From Gemmatimonadaceae bacterium (GTDB lineage: Bacteria; Gemmatimonadota; Gemmatimonadetes; Gemmatimonadales; Gemmatimonadaceae): a stretch of 64,000 nt of DNA. A program made the translations under genes and the position numbers. Shown piece after piece: positions 9,002 through 17,753 of the stretch. A model generated the notes under the pieces. The model saw nothing but the letters and a program-made list of their open reading frames with translations, ran no database searches and had not been told where the DNA came from. The number at the start of each line of letters is the position of its first letter. The stretch's first letter is position 1. The stretch is taken from the NCBI GenBank assembly GCA_036003045.1, contig DASYSS010000022.1, positions 186,001-250,000 on the forward strand, written 5' to 3'.

Positions 9002-10336
9002 ATGCGATTCAGAATCATCCCAGCCGCCGCCCTTCTTCTCGCTCCTGTCCCCGCCGTCGTTCACGCGCAGGAGCTCAAGGGCTCCGGTACCGTCGCCCTT
9101 CGCGCCGCTCGGCTGATCGACGGCACGGGCGCGGCCGCGATCACCAACGGCGTCGTGGTCGTCACCGACGACAAGATCGTCGCCGTCGGCAAGCAGGGGT
9201 CGGTCAACATCCCGGCCGGCGCGACGCTCGTCGACCTCGGCGACGTCACGCTGCTCCCCGGCTTCGTCGACGCGCACACGCACATCATCGGGCGTGAGCT
9301 CGCGGATCCGCAGGCCAACGACGCCGCGGTCAGGGACTACCAGGCGACCGGCGCGATCATCGGAGTCGCCAACGCGCAGAAGACGCTGCTCGGCGGGTTC
9401 ACGACGATTCGCAACGTCGGCGCGCCGGACTTCGACGACATGGCGCTGCGCAAAGCGGTGAACGAAGGAAACGTCATCGGGCCGCGCATGCAGAACGCCG
9501 GACACGCCATCGGCATCACCGGCGGCCACTGCGACGAAAACGGCTTTCGTCCGGGCTTGATGGACGGCAACCCGATGCTCGGCGTGGCCGATGGCGCGGA
9601 TCAGATCCGCGCCGCCGTGCGCTATCAGGCGAAATACGGCGCCGACGTCATCAAGATGTGCGCGACCGGCGGCGTGCTCTCCGAGGGCGACGCCGTCGGC
9701 GTGCAGCAGTACACCTACGAAGAGATGAAGGCGCTGGTGGACGAGGCGACGAAGCTCGAGCGCAAGGTCGCCGCGCACGCGCACGGCGCCGAAGGCATCA
9801 AGACCGCGGTGCGCGCGGGCGTCGCGTCGATCGAGCACGGTTCGTTTCTCGACGAAGAAGGCGCGCAGCTCATGAAGCAGCATGGCACCTACCTCGTGCC
9901 GACGCTGAGCGCGGGCGAGGCGGTGCTCAAGGCGGCCGACGCGGGCGTGCTCAAAGGACTGCGCGCGCAAAAGGCACGGGCCGCGGCCACGGCCATGAAG
10001 AACGGGGTCAAGATCGCCGTCAAAGACGGCGTCCCGATCGCGCTCGGCACCGACGCCGGCGTGGGCGCGCACGGCACCAACGGCCACGAGTTCACGTTGA
10101 TGGTCGAATGGGGCGGCATGACGCCAATGCAATCCATTGTCGCTGGCACGATGAACGGCGCCAAGCTTCTCGGCTGGGACAAACAGATCGGATCGCTCGC
10201 GCCGGGAAAATGGGCCGACGTCGTCGCCGTCCCCGGCGATCCGCTCCAGGACATTCACGTCATGGAGAAGCCGGTATTCGTGATGAAGAATGGGTATGTG
10301 TACAAGAGCGCTGCCATTACTCCAGCGTTGCCGTAA
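9002..10336 (+). CDS. Secreted metal-dependent amidohydrolase (imidazolonepropionase/prolidase-like)
   Basis: Binuclear or mononuclear metal hydrolase of the amidohydrolase superfamily, 444 residues with an N-terminal signal peptide (cleavage probably near AVVHAQ, residue 23), hence periplasmic. Metal ligands are visible in order: HTH in GFVDAHTHIIG, Lys in VIKMCATGG, His in AAHAHG, His in IEHGS and Asp in LGTDAG. The C-terminal beta-sandwich re-forms with GKWADVVAVPGDPL. Relatives act on Xaa-Pro dipeptides or other amides; the exact substrate cannot be named. The gene is alone between two copies of an inverted repeat (7794-7827 and 10469-10502). Confidence 0.9.
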   Translation: MRFRIIPAAALLLAPVPAVVHAQELKGSGTVALRAARLIDGTGAAAITNGVVVVTDDKIVAVGKQGSVNIPAGATLVDLGDVTLLPGFVDAHTHIIGRELADPQANDAAVRDYQATGAIIGVANAQKTLLGGFTTIRNVGAPDFDDMALRKAVNEGNVIGPRMQNAGHAIGITGGHCDENGFRPGLMDGNPMLGVADGADQIRAAVRYQAKYGADVIKMCATGGVLSEGDAVGVQQYTYEEMKALVDEATKLERKVAAHAHGAEGIKTAVRAGVASIEHGSFLDEEGAQLMKQHGTYLVPTLSAGEAVLKAADAGVLKGLRAQKARAAATAMKNGVKIAVKDGVPIALGTDAGVGAHGTNGHEFTLMVEWGGMTPMQSIVAGTMNGAKLLGWDKQIGSLAPGKWADVVAVPGDPLQDIHVMEKPVFVMKNGYVYKSAAITPALP

Positions 10337-10468
10337 GGGCCGCTCCGTCCGGTTTCTTCCCGCCGGCGCCAGGATCCCGGAAGAGGGGACGGGCCAAGCC
10401 GTGAGCGACAGCCTTCAGCAGCAGCTTTGAGCGCAGACTGCGAAGATGTCGTTAGCAGCTGCTCAAGG

Positions 10469-10502
10469 CTCCTGCTCGTCGCTGCTGCTCGAGGCTAGGC
10501 TC
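10469..10502 (-). repeat. Dispersed 34-base repeat, copy 2 (inverted)
   Basis: Reverse complement of the copy at 7794-7827: 25 fixed positions in two blocks of 16 and 9 bases, with the same 9-base spacer length but different spacer sequence. It sits in the 234-base gap after the amidohydrolase gene, in which nothing else is recognised. Confidence 0.75.
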
Positions 10503-10570
10503 GGGTGTCCAGTCGCGATGCCGACCGGCTGCCGCGATTCTGAACGTCAATTCGTAGCTCAGCTCAGAAC

Positions 10571-11143
10571 TCAGAGGACGAAGGGTATCAGTGACTTCAC
10601 CTCGCGCCGGTACGCATCGTAGCTCTCGCCGAACGCCGCGTGCATCACCCGCTCCTCGAGCCTCGCCTTGTACCAGAACGACCCAAACGCGATCACGACC
10701 GCCAGCACGCCGGACCACTGCCCCCGCGCGAGCGCGCTGCCGGCAAGCGCGACGAGGATCCCGGTGTAGATCGGATTTCGCACCCACCGGTATGGCCCCG
10801 ATCGCACCAGCTCATGATCTCGCTTGAGCGTGACCGACGCTGACCAATTGCGGCCGAGGTACACGCGAGCCCAGGTGGCGAACGCCAGTCCGACAACGAC
10901 GAGCGCGACACCAACGACGTACGGCCACGTCGCGAGCGGAACGAAGCGCGCGTTGAGCGCCGGCCAGGGGATTCGGCGGCTGATGAGCAGCCACACTCCG
11001 ATCCCGAGAGGCACCGTGTAGCTGAGTCGCGACCCGAGCGACTCGCGGCGCGCGGTCTGTTTGGTGTTTCGGGCGGCAAGCCACCACCCCGCCAGCCACG
11101 CGACCCACAGCGCTGGAATCAGATACGAACTGAAAAAAGCCAT
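10571..11143 (-). CDS. Isoprenylcysteine carboxyl methyltransferase-family membrane protein
   Basis: A 190-residue integral membrane protein with four to five hydrophobic helices. The C-terminal signature GPYRWVRNPIYTGILVA matches the SAM-binding region of the ICMT / phospholipid-methyltransferase family (usual form VRHPIYTG), and the conserved EER motif follows near residue 165. Bacterial members methylate small lipophilic or protein substrates; the substrate here is unknown. The start ATG at 11143 lies inside the right arm of a strong hairpin, and codons 2-4 form the T-tract of what looks like a terminator. No other Met occurs near the N-terminus and no good Shine-Dalgarno is seen. Confidence 0.8.
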   Translation of the reverse strand: MAFFSSYLIPALWVAWLAGWWLAARNTKQTARRESLGSRLSYTVPLGIGVWLLISRRIPWPALNARFVPLATWPYVVGVALVVVGLAFATWARVYLGRNWSASVTLKRDHELVRSGPYRWVRNPIYTGILVALAGSALARGQWSGVLAVVIAFGSFWYKARLEERVMHAAFGESYDAYRREVKSLIPFVL

Positions 11144-11184
11144 CGATCCGTCGAAAGGTGGACCACCAAACGACGGATCGATGG
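11133..11184 (-). terminator. Intrinsic terminator overlapping the ICMT-like start codon
   Basis: Perfect 14-base arms (11140-11153 and 11171-11184) enclose an inner GGTGG-A-CCACC stem (11158-11168). On the minus strand the hairpin is followed after one base by six T (plus-strand A run 11133-11138). It lies directly downstream of the ADOP permease stop, and its 3' arm contains the ATG of the next gene. Confidence 0.85.
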
Positions 11185-11199
11185 CGAGTGAGGTTTCGC

Positions 11200-13860
11200 C
11201 TACTCCGCGCGAATCGCGGCGATCGGGTCCACCTCGGCGGCGCGGCGAGCGGGGATCGCCGACGCCAACAGCGCGACGGCCGCGAGACCGAGCGGCACCG
11301 TCGTGAAGGTCAACAGATCGGCCGGTCCGACGCCGTAGAGCAGCGTCTCGAGCAGCCGGCTCGCGAACAACGCTCCGATCAACCCGACCGCCACGCCGCC
11401 CACCACGAGGGCGCCGCTCTGCCGCAAGACGAGCCGCACCACGTCCCCGGTGTTCGCGCCGAGCGCGATGCGCACGCCGAGCTCACGTGTTCGCTGCGTC
11501 ACGGCATACGAGAGAACGCCGTACAAACCGATGCAGGCCAACACCAGCGAGAGCACGGCGAAGATGCTCAAGACCGCGCCGTGGAGTCTTTGACGCCAGA
11601 GCGAACGCCCGACGACCTCGTCGAACGTCTGAACCTCGGAAAGGGCGACGCGTGGATCGAGCTCGCGAACCACTCGGCGCAGCTCCGGAATGAGCGCGTG
11701 TGGGTCGCGGCTTCCAGTGCGAAGGACGATGGTCTGTCCGAGCGTCGGATATGCCGCGTACGCGTAGTACACAGCCGGTCCCATCGGCTCCGGCAATCGA
11801 TAATGCCGAAAGTCACGCACGACGCCGACGACCGTGGCCACGGGATCGCGGTCGCCGCCAATAAGAACATGTTTACCGATCGGGTCCGCGCCGCCAAAAC
11901 CGACCTTGACCATCTGCTCGTTCACCAGCACCGGCGGATGGAGCGAATCCCTATCTTGCGGCGTGAGCCAGCGGCCGCGAACGAGTCCAACGCCGATCGC
12001 CTTGAAGTAGTCCGAAGATACGTATTGATAGTGTGCGTCCAGTTCCTCACCGCGCTTTCGCGGGGGCATTCCCTCGATCCGTGCCCACGCTTGCAGATTC
12101 CAGCCGCTGAACGGAATTCCCTGCGCCGAGGCGGCGAACGTCACGCCGGGCAACGCACGCAGACGCGCGAGCAGACGATCGTAGAACTCGATCCGCTGCG
12201 CGCTCGTCGGATAATCCGGTTTCGCGAGGGCGATCCGCGCCGAAAGAATACCTTGCTCGTCGAAGCCGAGCGCCGTGCCCTCGAAGTTCTTGTAGCTGCG
12301 CAACAGCAGCATCGCTCCGACGGTCAGCACGACCGTCAGCGCGATCTCGAGCACGACCAACGAGCCGCGCACGCGTGACTGATGACCGTCCGAGCCTCGC
12401 CCCACTCCGCGCAGCACCGTGCCAAGATCGACTCGCGTACCACGGACGGCGGGAAGAATTCCGAACAGCACGCCTGTGAGCAGCGTGATGCCGGCGATGA
12501 ACGCGAGCGAGGCCCCGTCGACCGTGAGAGAGATGTACGACGGAGGCGTTTGTCCCGGAAACGCGTACCGCAGCAACCTCACGCCCCACCAGGCGATCAT
12601 CACGCCGAAGGCGCCGGCTACGATCGCCAACGCGAAACTCTCCGTCATCAACTGACGCGCGAGTCGTTGGCGCGACGCGCCGAGCGCCGTGCGCACGGCG
12701 ATCTCACCGGACCGCGCGGCGCCGCGCGCGAGCAAAAGGTTCGCGACGTTGGCGCAGACGATGAGCAGGACCATCATGACGGCGGCGAGGAAGATCTGCA
12801 CCGGACGCTTCAGGTCTCCGACCAGATCGTCGCGCAGCGGCAGGATCTCCGAGCGCCAGCCCTCGTTCTCGTTCGGGAAATCGCGCACCATCGCGGCGTC
12901 GATTCTGTACATGTCCGATCGCGCTTGGTCGATCGTGACGTTCGGCCGCAAGCGCCCAATGGCACCCGCGTAGCCGCGGTTGCCGTGCGCCTCGGCACCG
13001 GGGCGTGGCTTGAACGGAATCCACGCGTCACCGCGGTCAGGGAAGTTGAACCGCGGCGGCATGACGCCGACGATCGTGGTCATCTGGCTGCCGATCTCGA
13101 CGCGTCGCCCGACGATGGTCGAGTCGCCTCCATACCGGCGCTGCCAGAGTCCATGGCTGATGAGCGCCACCGGCGGTGCGCCGGGCATGGTGTCGGTCGG
13201 GACGAACCCGTGGCCCAGCTCGGGCGCGACGCCGAGGATCGTCACGAGATTCGGCGTCATCTCGGCACCTTCGATACGCTCCGCCTCGCCGCCTTCTCCG
13301 GAGAAGGTGAGCGTCGTCCACGTCCACATGCCGAGTGCCGAAAATGCGCGGGTGCCGTCACGCCACGTTTCGTAGTCCGGCCACGACACGTTGACTCGAT
13401 GATACGCGCGTCCCGGGTTTTCGCTGTACACCGCGACGAGATGGTCGGCGTCGGCGTACGGGAGCGCGCGTACGAGAATCGCGTAGGCGGCGGACGTGAT
13501 CGCGCCCGTGGCACCGATGCCAAGCGCGCTGCAAAGGAGCGCGCTGATCGCGACTCCCGGTGTTCGACGCAGCGACCGAAGCCCGACGACGACGTCTCGC
13601 CAGATCTCATTCAACCAGTCGCCCAGCCGCCGTCGCCGGCGGATGCGCTCGTCGATCCGCACGGTTTGTTCGCGGATGGTGCGCTGATCGCCGAATTCCG
13701 CTTCCGCACGCGCGCGTGCGGTCGCGGGGTCGACGCCGCTCGCGACGAGATCGGCGACGCGGCTCTCGACATGGAATCGCAATTCGTCGTCGACGTCGCG
13801 GCCGGCGCTTCGCCGAACGAGAGTCAACGCGCGGAACCAACGTTCTTTGGATTCCGTCAT
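11200..13860 (-). CDS. ADOP-type ABC transporter permease (FtsX/MacB family)
   Basis: An 886-residue permease of the acidobacterial-duplicated-orphan-permease type. A cytoplasmic N-terminal region typical of ADOPs (RDVDDELRFHVESRVADLVASGVDP) is followed by TM1 (TPGVAISALLCSALGIGATG), a large periplasmic MacB-like domain, and a first FtsX core (FLAAVMMVLLIVCANVANLLLARGAARSGEIAVRTALGAS). A second periplasmic domain and a second FtsX core follow (LACIGLYGVLSYAVTQRTRELGVRIALGA). No ATPase gene is adjacent, as is usual for ADOPs, so its energy source is unclear. The start ATG at 13860 overlaps the PadR stop as ATGA; longer readings upstream are not supported. Confidence 0.92.
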   Translation of the reverse strand: MTESKERWFRALTLVRRSAGRDVDDELRFHVESRVADLVASGVDPATARARAEAEFGDQRTIREQTVRIDERIRRRRRLGDWLNEIWRDVVVGLRSLRRTPGVAISALLCSALGIGATGAITSAAYAILVRALPYADADHLVAVYSENPGRAYHRVNVSWPDYETWRDGTRAFSALGMWTWTTLTFSGEGGEAERIEGAEMTPNLVTILGVAPELGHGFVPTDTMPGAPPVALISHGLWQRRYGGDSTIVGRRVEIGSQMTTIVGVMPPRFNFPDRGDAWIPFKPRPGAEAHGNRGYAGAIGRLRPNVTIDQARSDMYRIDAAMVRDFPNENEGWRSEILPLRDDLVGDLKRPVQIFLAAVMMVLLIVCANVANLLLARGAARSGEIAVRTALGASRQRLARQLMTESFALAIVAGAFGVMIAWWGVRLLRYAFPGQTPPSYISLTVDGASLAFIAGITLLTGVLFGILPAVRGTRVDLGTVLRGVGRGSDGHQSRVRGSLVVLEIALTVVLTVGAMLLLRSYKNFEGTALGFDEQGILSARIALAKPDYPTSAQRIEFYDRLLARLRALPGVTFAASAQGIPFSGWNLQAWARIEGMPPRKRGEELDAHYQYVSSDYFKAIGVGLVRGRWLTPQDRDSLHPPVLVNEQMVKVGFGGADPIGKHVLIGGDRDPVATVVGVVRDFRHYRLPEPMGPAVYYAYAAYPTLGQTIVLRTGSRDPHALIPELRRVVRELDPRVALSEVQTFDEVVGRSLWRQRLHGAVLSIFAVLSLVLACIGLYGVLSYAVTQRTRELGVRIALGANTGDVVRLVLRQSGALVVGGVAVGLIGALFASRLLETLLYGVGPADLLTFTTVPLGLAAVALLASAIPARRAAEVDPIAAIRAE

Positions 13861-14201
13861 GACGACGGCGCCTCCGCGGCGCGCAGCACCTTGGCGACGG
13901 CGGCGACGAAGTCGCTCCACTCCCCCGATTCGGCGCGCAGCTGCGTTCGTCCGGCCGGCGTCAGCCGGTACACCTTCGCGCGGCGATTCGTCGACGAGCG
14001 CTGCCAGTCGGATGCGACGAGGCTTCGTTCCTCGAGGCGGTGCAGAGCGGGGTAGAGCGACCCCTCACCGATCCGCAGCACCTCGCCGGTGAGCTGCTCG
14101 ATCCAGCGCGCGATCGCGTAGCCGTGGGCCGGTCCCCAGCTCAGCGTCTTGAGGACGAGCAGGTCGAGCGTGCCTTGCAGAAGGTCGACCGATCTGGCCA
14201 T
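13857..14201 (-). CDS. PadR-family transcriptional regulator
   Basis: Winged-helix repressor of 114 residues. The N-terminus LLQGTLDLLVLKTLSWGPAHGYAI and the wing region GEGSLYPALHRLEERSLVASDW are standard for PadR, followed by KVYRLTPAGRTQL and a short C-terminal dimerisation helix. PadR genes next to ADOP permeases are a common arrangement in Acidobacteria and Gemmatimonadetes; the regulator probably controls the permease it is coupled to by ATGA. A perfect inverted repeat 13 bases upstream of the start is a candidate autoregulatory operator. Confidence 0.95.
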   Translation of the reverse strand: MARSVDLLQGTLDLLVLKTLSWGPAHGYAIARWIEQLTGEVLRIGEGSLYPALHRLEERSLVASDWQRSSTNRRAKVYRLTPAGRTQLRAESGEWSDFVAAVAKVLRAAEAPSS

Positions 14202-14213
14202 AGACCCATCGGA

Positions 14214-14229
14214 TGCCGAGGTATCGGCA
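14214..14229. promoter_or_regulatory. Candidate PadR operator
   Basis: Perfect inverted repeat TGCCGA-GGTA-TCGGCA, 13 bases upstream of the padR start codon. Position and symmetry fit an autoregulatory site; binding is inferred. Confidence 0.5.
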
Positions 14230-14269
14230 ACCTATGGTTCGGGCCGGGGCCGGTCAAGAGGCTCTCGCG

Positions 14270-16327
14270 TCAGGTCGGAACCGGCATGGCGAGCCGGTCG
14301 AATCCGTTCTGTAGTTGCTCGACGCCGGTCGCCGGCAGCTCGCAGACGCGGTTTCGGCACAAGTACGCGGTCGCCTTTCCGTCGATCGTCGTCCGATCCG
14401 CCAGCAAGGCAACGCCGGCGTTCGCGCCGGATTCGGGCCCGCCTGCGACGATGAACGAGGGCACGTACCTCGTCGCTGCCGCCTCCGCCATGGCCTGAAA
14501 ATCGGGCCTCGTCGGATCGCCGACGATCGCCAACTCGACCGCACCGTTCACGAGCATGTCCGCGTTGCAAAGCATCTGTCCGAACGCCAACGGATACCGC
14601 GCGACTGCGGGGGCGATCGAGTTCGCGACCTTCGCCGCGCGATCGTACGCGCCTCGTTCGTCGAACAACTCCGCGAGACGCAGCAGCAGCTCCACGGCCA
14701 GCGACGTTCCGGATGGCGTCGCGTTGTCGTAGACGTCGCGCGGACGGGTGATGAGCGCTTCGTGATCCGCCGCCGTGTCGAAGAACGTGCCCTCAGCCTC
14801 GTTCCAGAACCATCGCGTCATCGAGGCGCCGAGCTCGCGTGCGCGCGCGAGCCAGCGATCGTCGAACGTGAGCTCGTAGACGGCGAGCGCGGCGAGGCCG
14901 GCGGCGGCGTGATCCTCGAGATAGCCGGCGATGCGCGCGCGACCGCCCGAGTACGACCGAAGCACGCGTCCGTCGACCACGAGCCGATCGAACAAAAACG
15001 TCGCGCCGTTCAACGCGAGCGCCGTGAACTCGTCGTCGCCGAAAGCGCGTGCTGCTTCGGCGAGCGCGCGAACCGCGAGGCCGTTCCACGACGCGAGAAT
15101 CTTGTCGTCGCGTCCGGGCCACACACGCTTCGACCGAACCTCGTACAGCTTCGCCTTCGCGCGCTCGACGATTGGCTCCAGTTGTGCCACGTCGATCGAG
15201 AATTGGCGGGCCAGGGCGCGGGGATCGGCGCTCGCGACCGAAAGAATGTTCTTTCCCTCGAAGTTGCCGCCCTCCGTCGCGCCCCAATACGCGCGCATGA
15301 TCGCCGCGTCGCCGCCGAGGATCGAATCCAGCTCGGCCGCATCCCAGACATAGAACTTGCCTTCGTGGCCTTCGCTATCCGCGTCGAGGCTCGAGTAAAA
15401 TCCGCCCTCAGGCGACCGCATCTCGCGCGCGGCCCAACGAATCGTCTCGGCGACGATGCGCTTCACCTCCGCGTTCTTCGTCGCTTGCCAGAGGCGCGTA
15501 CCGAGCCGGATGAGCAGCGCGTTGTCGTACAGCATCTTCTCGAAATGGGGCACGAGCCAGACGCGATCGACGGCGTACCGCGCGAAACCGCCGCCGACTT
15601 GGTCGTAGATTCCGCCGCGCGCCATTCGCAGAAACGACTGCTCGGCCATCGACAGCGCGTTCTCGATGCCGCGCCGAGCCCAATGCGTGAGCAGGAACTC
15701 GAGCGACATCGTCTGCGGAAACTTCGGCGCGCTCCCGAAGCCGCCATACGCTTCGTCGTACGCTCGGCTCATGAAGTGATAGGCTCCGTCGAGCAGTGCA
15801 GCCGAGATGGGCTCGCCGGCGACCGGCTGCGTGGCGACGTAGAGATCGCGCAGCGCGTCGACCGTGGCGGCGACTTCCGCCGGCTTCGCGCGATATGCCT
15901 CCGACACCGCCGTGAGGATTCGCTTGAACGACGGGATGCCGTGCCTATCCTCGCGCGGATAATACGTACCGCCATAGAACGGCGCGCCGTCCGGAGTGAG
16001 GAACACCGTCATCGGCCAGCCGCCGTGCCCCGTCATCGCCTGCACGGCCTGCATGTAGATCGAGTCGAGGTCGGGACGCTCCTCGCGGTCGACCTTTATG
16101 TTCACGAAGCGCTCGTTCATCAACGCGGCGGTCGTGTCGTCCTCGAACGACTCGTGCGCCATCACGTGGCACCAATGGCAGGCCGCGTAGCCGATGCTCA
16201 GCAGGATCGGCTTGTTCTCCGCCTTCGCCCGCTCGAGAGCTTCGGGCGACCAGGGGTACCAATCCACCGGATTCCCGGCGTGCTGCAACAGGTACGGACT
16301 GGTCTCGGTCGCCAGGCGGTTGGGCAT
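14270..16327 (-). CDS. Thioredoxin-domain protein of the DUF255/YyaL (SPATA20-like) family
   Basis: A 685-residue cytoplasmic protein. The N-terminal thioredoxin-like DUF255 domain starts with [24 protein letters not shown] and has the redox motif AACHWCHVM near residue 50, then DREERPDLD and [15 protein letters not shown]. The remaining ~500 residues form a six-hairpin (alpha/alpha)-toroid like that of N-acylglucosamine epimerases and cellulases ([36 protein letters not shown]-type region). Length and motif order match the family. The biological role is unknown in bacteria. It stands alone on the minus strand, divergent from the PHP gene. A long antisense open frame over it is not considered a gene. 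Confidence 0.93.
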   Translation of the reverse strand: MPNRLATETSPYLLQHAGNPVDWYPWSPEALERAKAENKPILLSIGYAACHWCHVMAHESFEDDTTAALMNERFVNIKVDREERPDLDSIYMQAVQAMTGHGGWPMTVFLTPDGAPFYGGTYYPREDRHGIPSFKRILTAVSEAYRAKPAEVAATVDALRDLYVATQPVAGEPISAALLDGAYHFMSRAYDEAYGGFGSAPKFPQTMSLEFLLTHWARRGIENALSMAEQSFLRMARGGIYDQVGGGFARYAVDRVWLVPHFEKMLYDNALLIRLGTRLWQATKNAEVKRIVAETIRWAAREMRSPEGGFYSSLDADSEGHEGKFYVWDAAELDSILGGDAAIMRAYWGATEGGNFEGKNILSVASADPRALARQFSIDVAQLEPIVERAKAKLYEVRSKRVWPGRDDKILASWNGLAVRALAEAARAFGDDEFTALALNGATFLFDRLVVDGRVLRSYSGGRARIAGYLEDHAAAGLAALAVYELTFDDRWLARARELGASMTRWFWNEAEGTFFDTAADHEALITRPRDVYDNATPSGTSLAVELLLRLAELFDERGAYDRAAKVANSIAPAVARYPLAFGQMLCNADMLVNGAVELAIVGDPTRPDFQAMAEAAATRYVPSFIVAGGPESGANAGVALLADRTTIDGKATAYLCRNRVCELPATGVEQLQNGFDRLAMPVPT

Positions 16328-16397
16328 TGTGAGATGCGGCTAGGCTCGTCAGTTTTGCGACACGATGCGCGACGCGTTCCTGAGAAGGTAATCCGCG

Positions 16398-17753
16398 ATG
16401 GCCAAAGCGAGTCGCAAGACACCGCGCGCCGCACCGGCTCACGCGCACCACGAATCGCCTTCGCCACGGCTGCCATGGCACCGCCGCATTTCGTGGTGGG
16501 CCGTCGCGATCACGCTGGCCGTGATCGTGTCGGCCGCGTTCGCCGCCGATCCCATCCGCGACGCCGTGTCAGGCGCGGCGGTCGGCGAAGCGCGGCTCGA
16601 GGTGTCGCCGGGCTATATCCTCCTGGCGCCGCTCTCTGCCATTCTCGACACGGTCACGCTGCTCACGATTCCGCAGCACATCGCCGTGCTGCTGTGGGTC
16701 ATCGGCGTGTACGTCGTGTGGCGCCTGCTGGCCTCCAGCACCAAACCGGACCCGCGGCGCGAGATAAACGGCGCGGCAATCTTGCTCGGCGCAATCGTCC
16801 TGACGTACGCGGCTGCCGCGTACCTGCCGAGGCCGATGGCTTCGCTGACGGTCTCGGACGAGACCGTGCTCGCCGTCGATTTCCATTCGCACACCGAGGC
16901 GTCGCACGACGGGCGCAAAGGGTGGACAGACGACGACGTTCGCGCCTGGCACCGCGACGCGGGCTACGACGTCGCGTACATCACCGACCACCGCTCGTTC
17001 ACCGGCGCCGAGCGCGGCATAGCGTCGAATCCGGCGGTCGCGGGACAGGGAACGCTGATCCTCCAGGGCATCGAAGCCGTGTTCCGCGGCGAGCATGTGG
17101 TCATTCTCAACGCGGGCCGCCGCTACAAAGGAATTCTCACCGCGGACATGGGCGACGTCGACGAGCAGGCGTTGCAGCTGGCGAGCATCATTCCGCCCAC
17201 GACGCCGGTTTTGATCGAGACGATTCCCGGAAATCTGGACAAGGTTCCCGCGGCGAGTCCCGAGCTGGGCGGCGGCGGCGGTGTGCAGGCGATCGAGGTC
17301 GTGGACGGCTCGCCGCGCGGGCTCACAGAGGGCCGTCGCGACCGCGAGCGCATCGACTCGCTCATCGACAAGCAGAACCTCGCGCCGGTCTCCGGATCCG
17401 ACAACCACGGTTACGGCCGCGCCGCCCCCGCGTGGACGCTGCTGCGAATTCCCGGTTGGCGCGGGATGCCGGGCGACTCGCTCTCGCGACGCATCGAAGA
17501 AGTGCTGCGCAACGGACGCAAGGATGCGACGCGCGTTGCCGAGCGGCGTATCGCCGGGTCGACGACGCCGACCTCGATCGCGCTCGCCGGTCCGGCCGTC
17601 GCGTGGCGCATGCTCACGACGCTCTCGGCGGACGAGCGCGTGATGTGGATCGCATGGACGTGGGCCATCGTGTTGATCGCCGCGGCGGTGCGCCGGCGCC
17701 GGCGGAAGCGCGCCGCCACCCCGCATCCTCCTCCCGCGCCAGCCGGGGCGTGA
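16398..17753 (+). CDS. Membrane-anchored PHP-domain phosphoesterase
   Basis: A 451-residue protein with about three N-terminal hydrophobic helices (SWWAVAITLAVIVSAAFAA; HIAVLLWVIGVYVVWRLLA; AAILLGAIVLTYAAAAYLP). It then has a PHP metal-hydrolase domain with HSH in VDFHSHTEASHDG, ITDHRSF and the C-terminal ligand motif SGSDNHGYG. A last hydrophobic segment (VMWIAWTWAIVLIAAAV) precedes an Arg/Pro tail. PHP enzymes hydrolyse phosphoesters with a trinuclear metal centre; the substrate is unknown. The stop overlaps the GTG start of the GT39 gene, so the pair may act together on envelope glycans (inference). Confidence 0.85.
   Translation: MAKASRKTPRAAPAHAHHESPSPRLPWHRRISWWAVAITLAVIVSAAFAADPIRDAVSGAAVGEARLEVSPGYILLAPLSAILDTVTLLTIPQHIAVLLWVIGVYVVWRLLASSTKPDPRREINGAAILLGAIVLTYAAAAYLPRPMASLTVSDETVLAVDFHSHTEASHDGRKGWTDDDVRAWHRDAGYDVAYITDHRSFTGAERGIASNPAVAGQGTLILQGIEAVFRGEHVVILNAGRRYKGILTADMGDVDEQALQLASIIPPTTPVLIETIPGNLDKVPAASPELGGGGGVQAIEVVDGSPRGLTEGRRDRERIDSLIDKQNLAPVSGSDNHGYGRAAPAWTLLRIPGWRGMPGDSLSRRIEEVLRNGRKDATRVAERRIAGSTTPTSIALAGPAVAWRMLTTLSADERVMWIAWTWAIVLIAAAVRRRRRKRAATPHPPPAPAGA

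Noticed and set aside
8735-10258. A 507-codon minus-strand frame across the amidohydrolase gene
   Set aside because: Typical GC-rich shadow (Arg/Ala/Asp-rich) opposite a clear enzyme gene.
11158-14055. Long plus-strand frames over the ADOP permease
   Set aside because: Antisense shadows with no recognisable motif; the minus-strand gene is well supported.
14315-17749. A very long plus-strand open frame antisense to the DUF255 gene and in frame with the GT39 gene
   Set aside because: The sequence is Arg/Ala/His-rich shadow coding without domains; family similarity begins only after GTG 17750.
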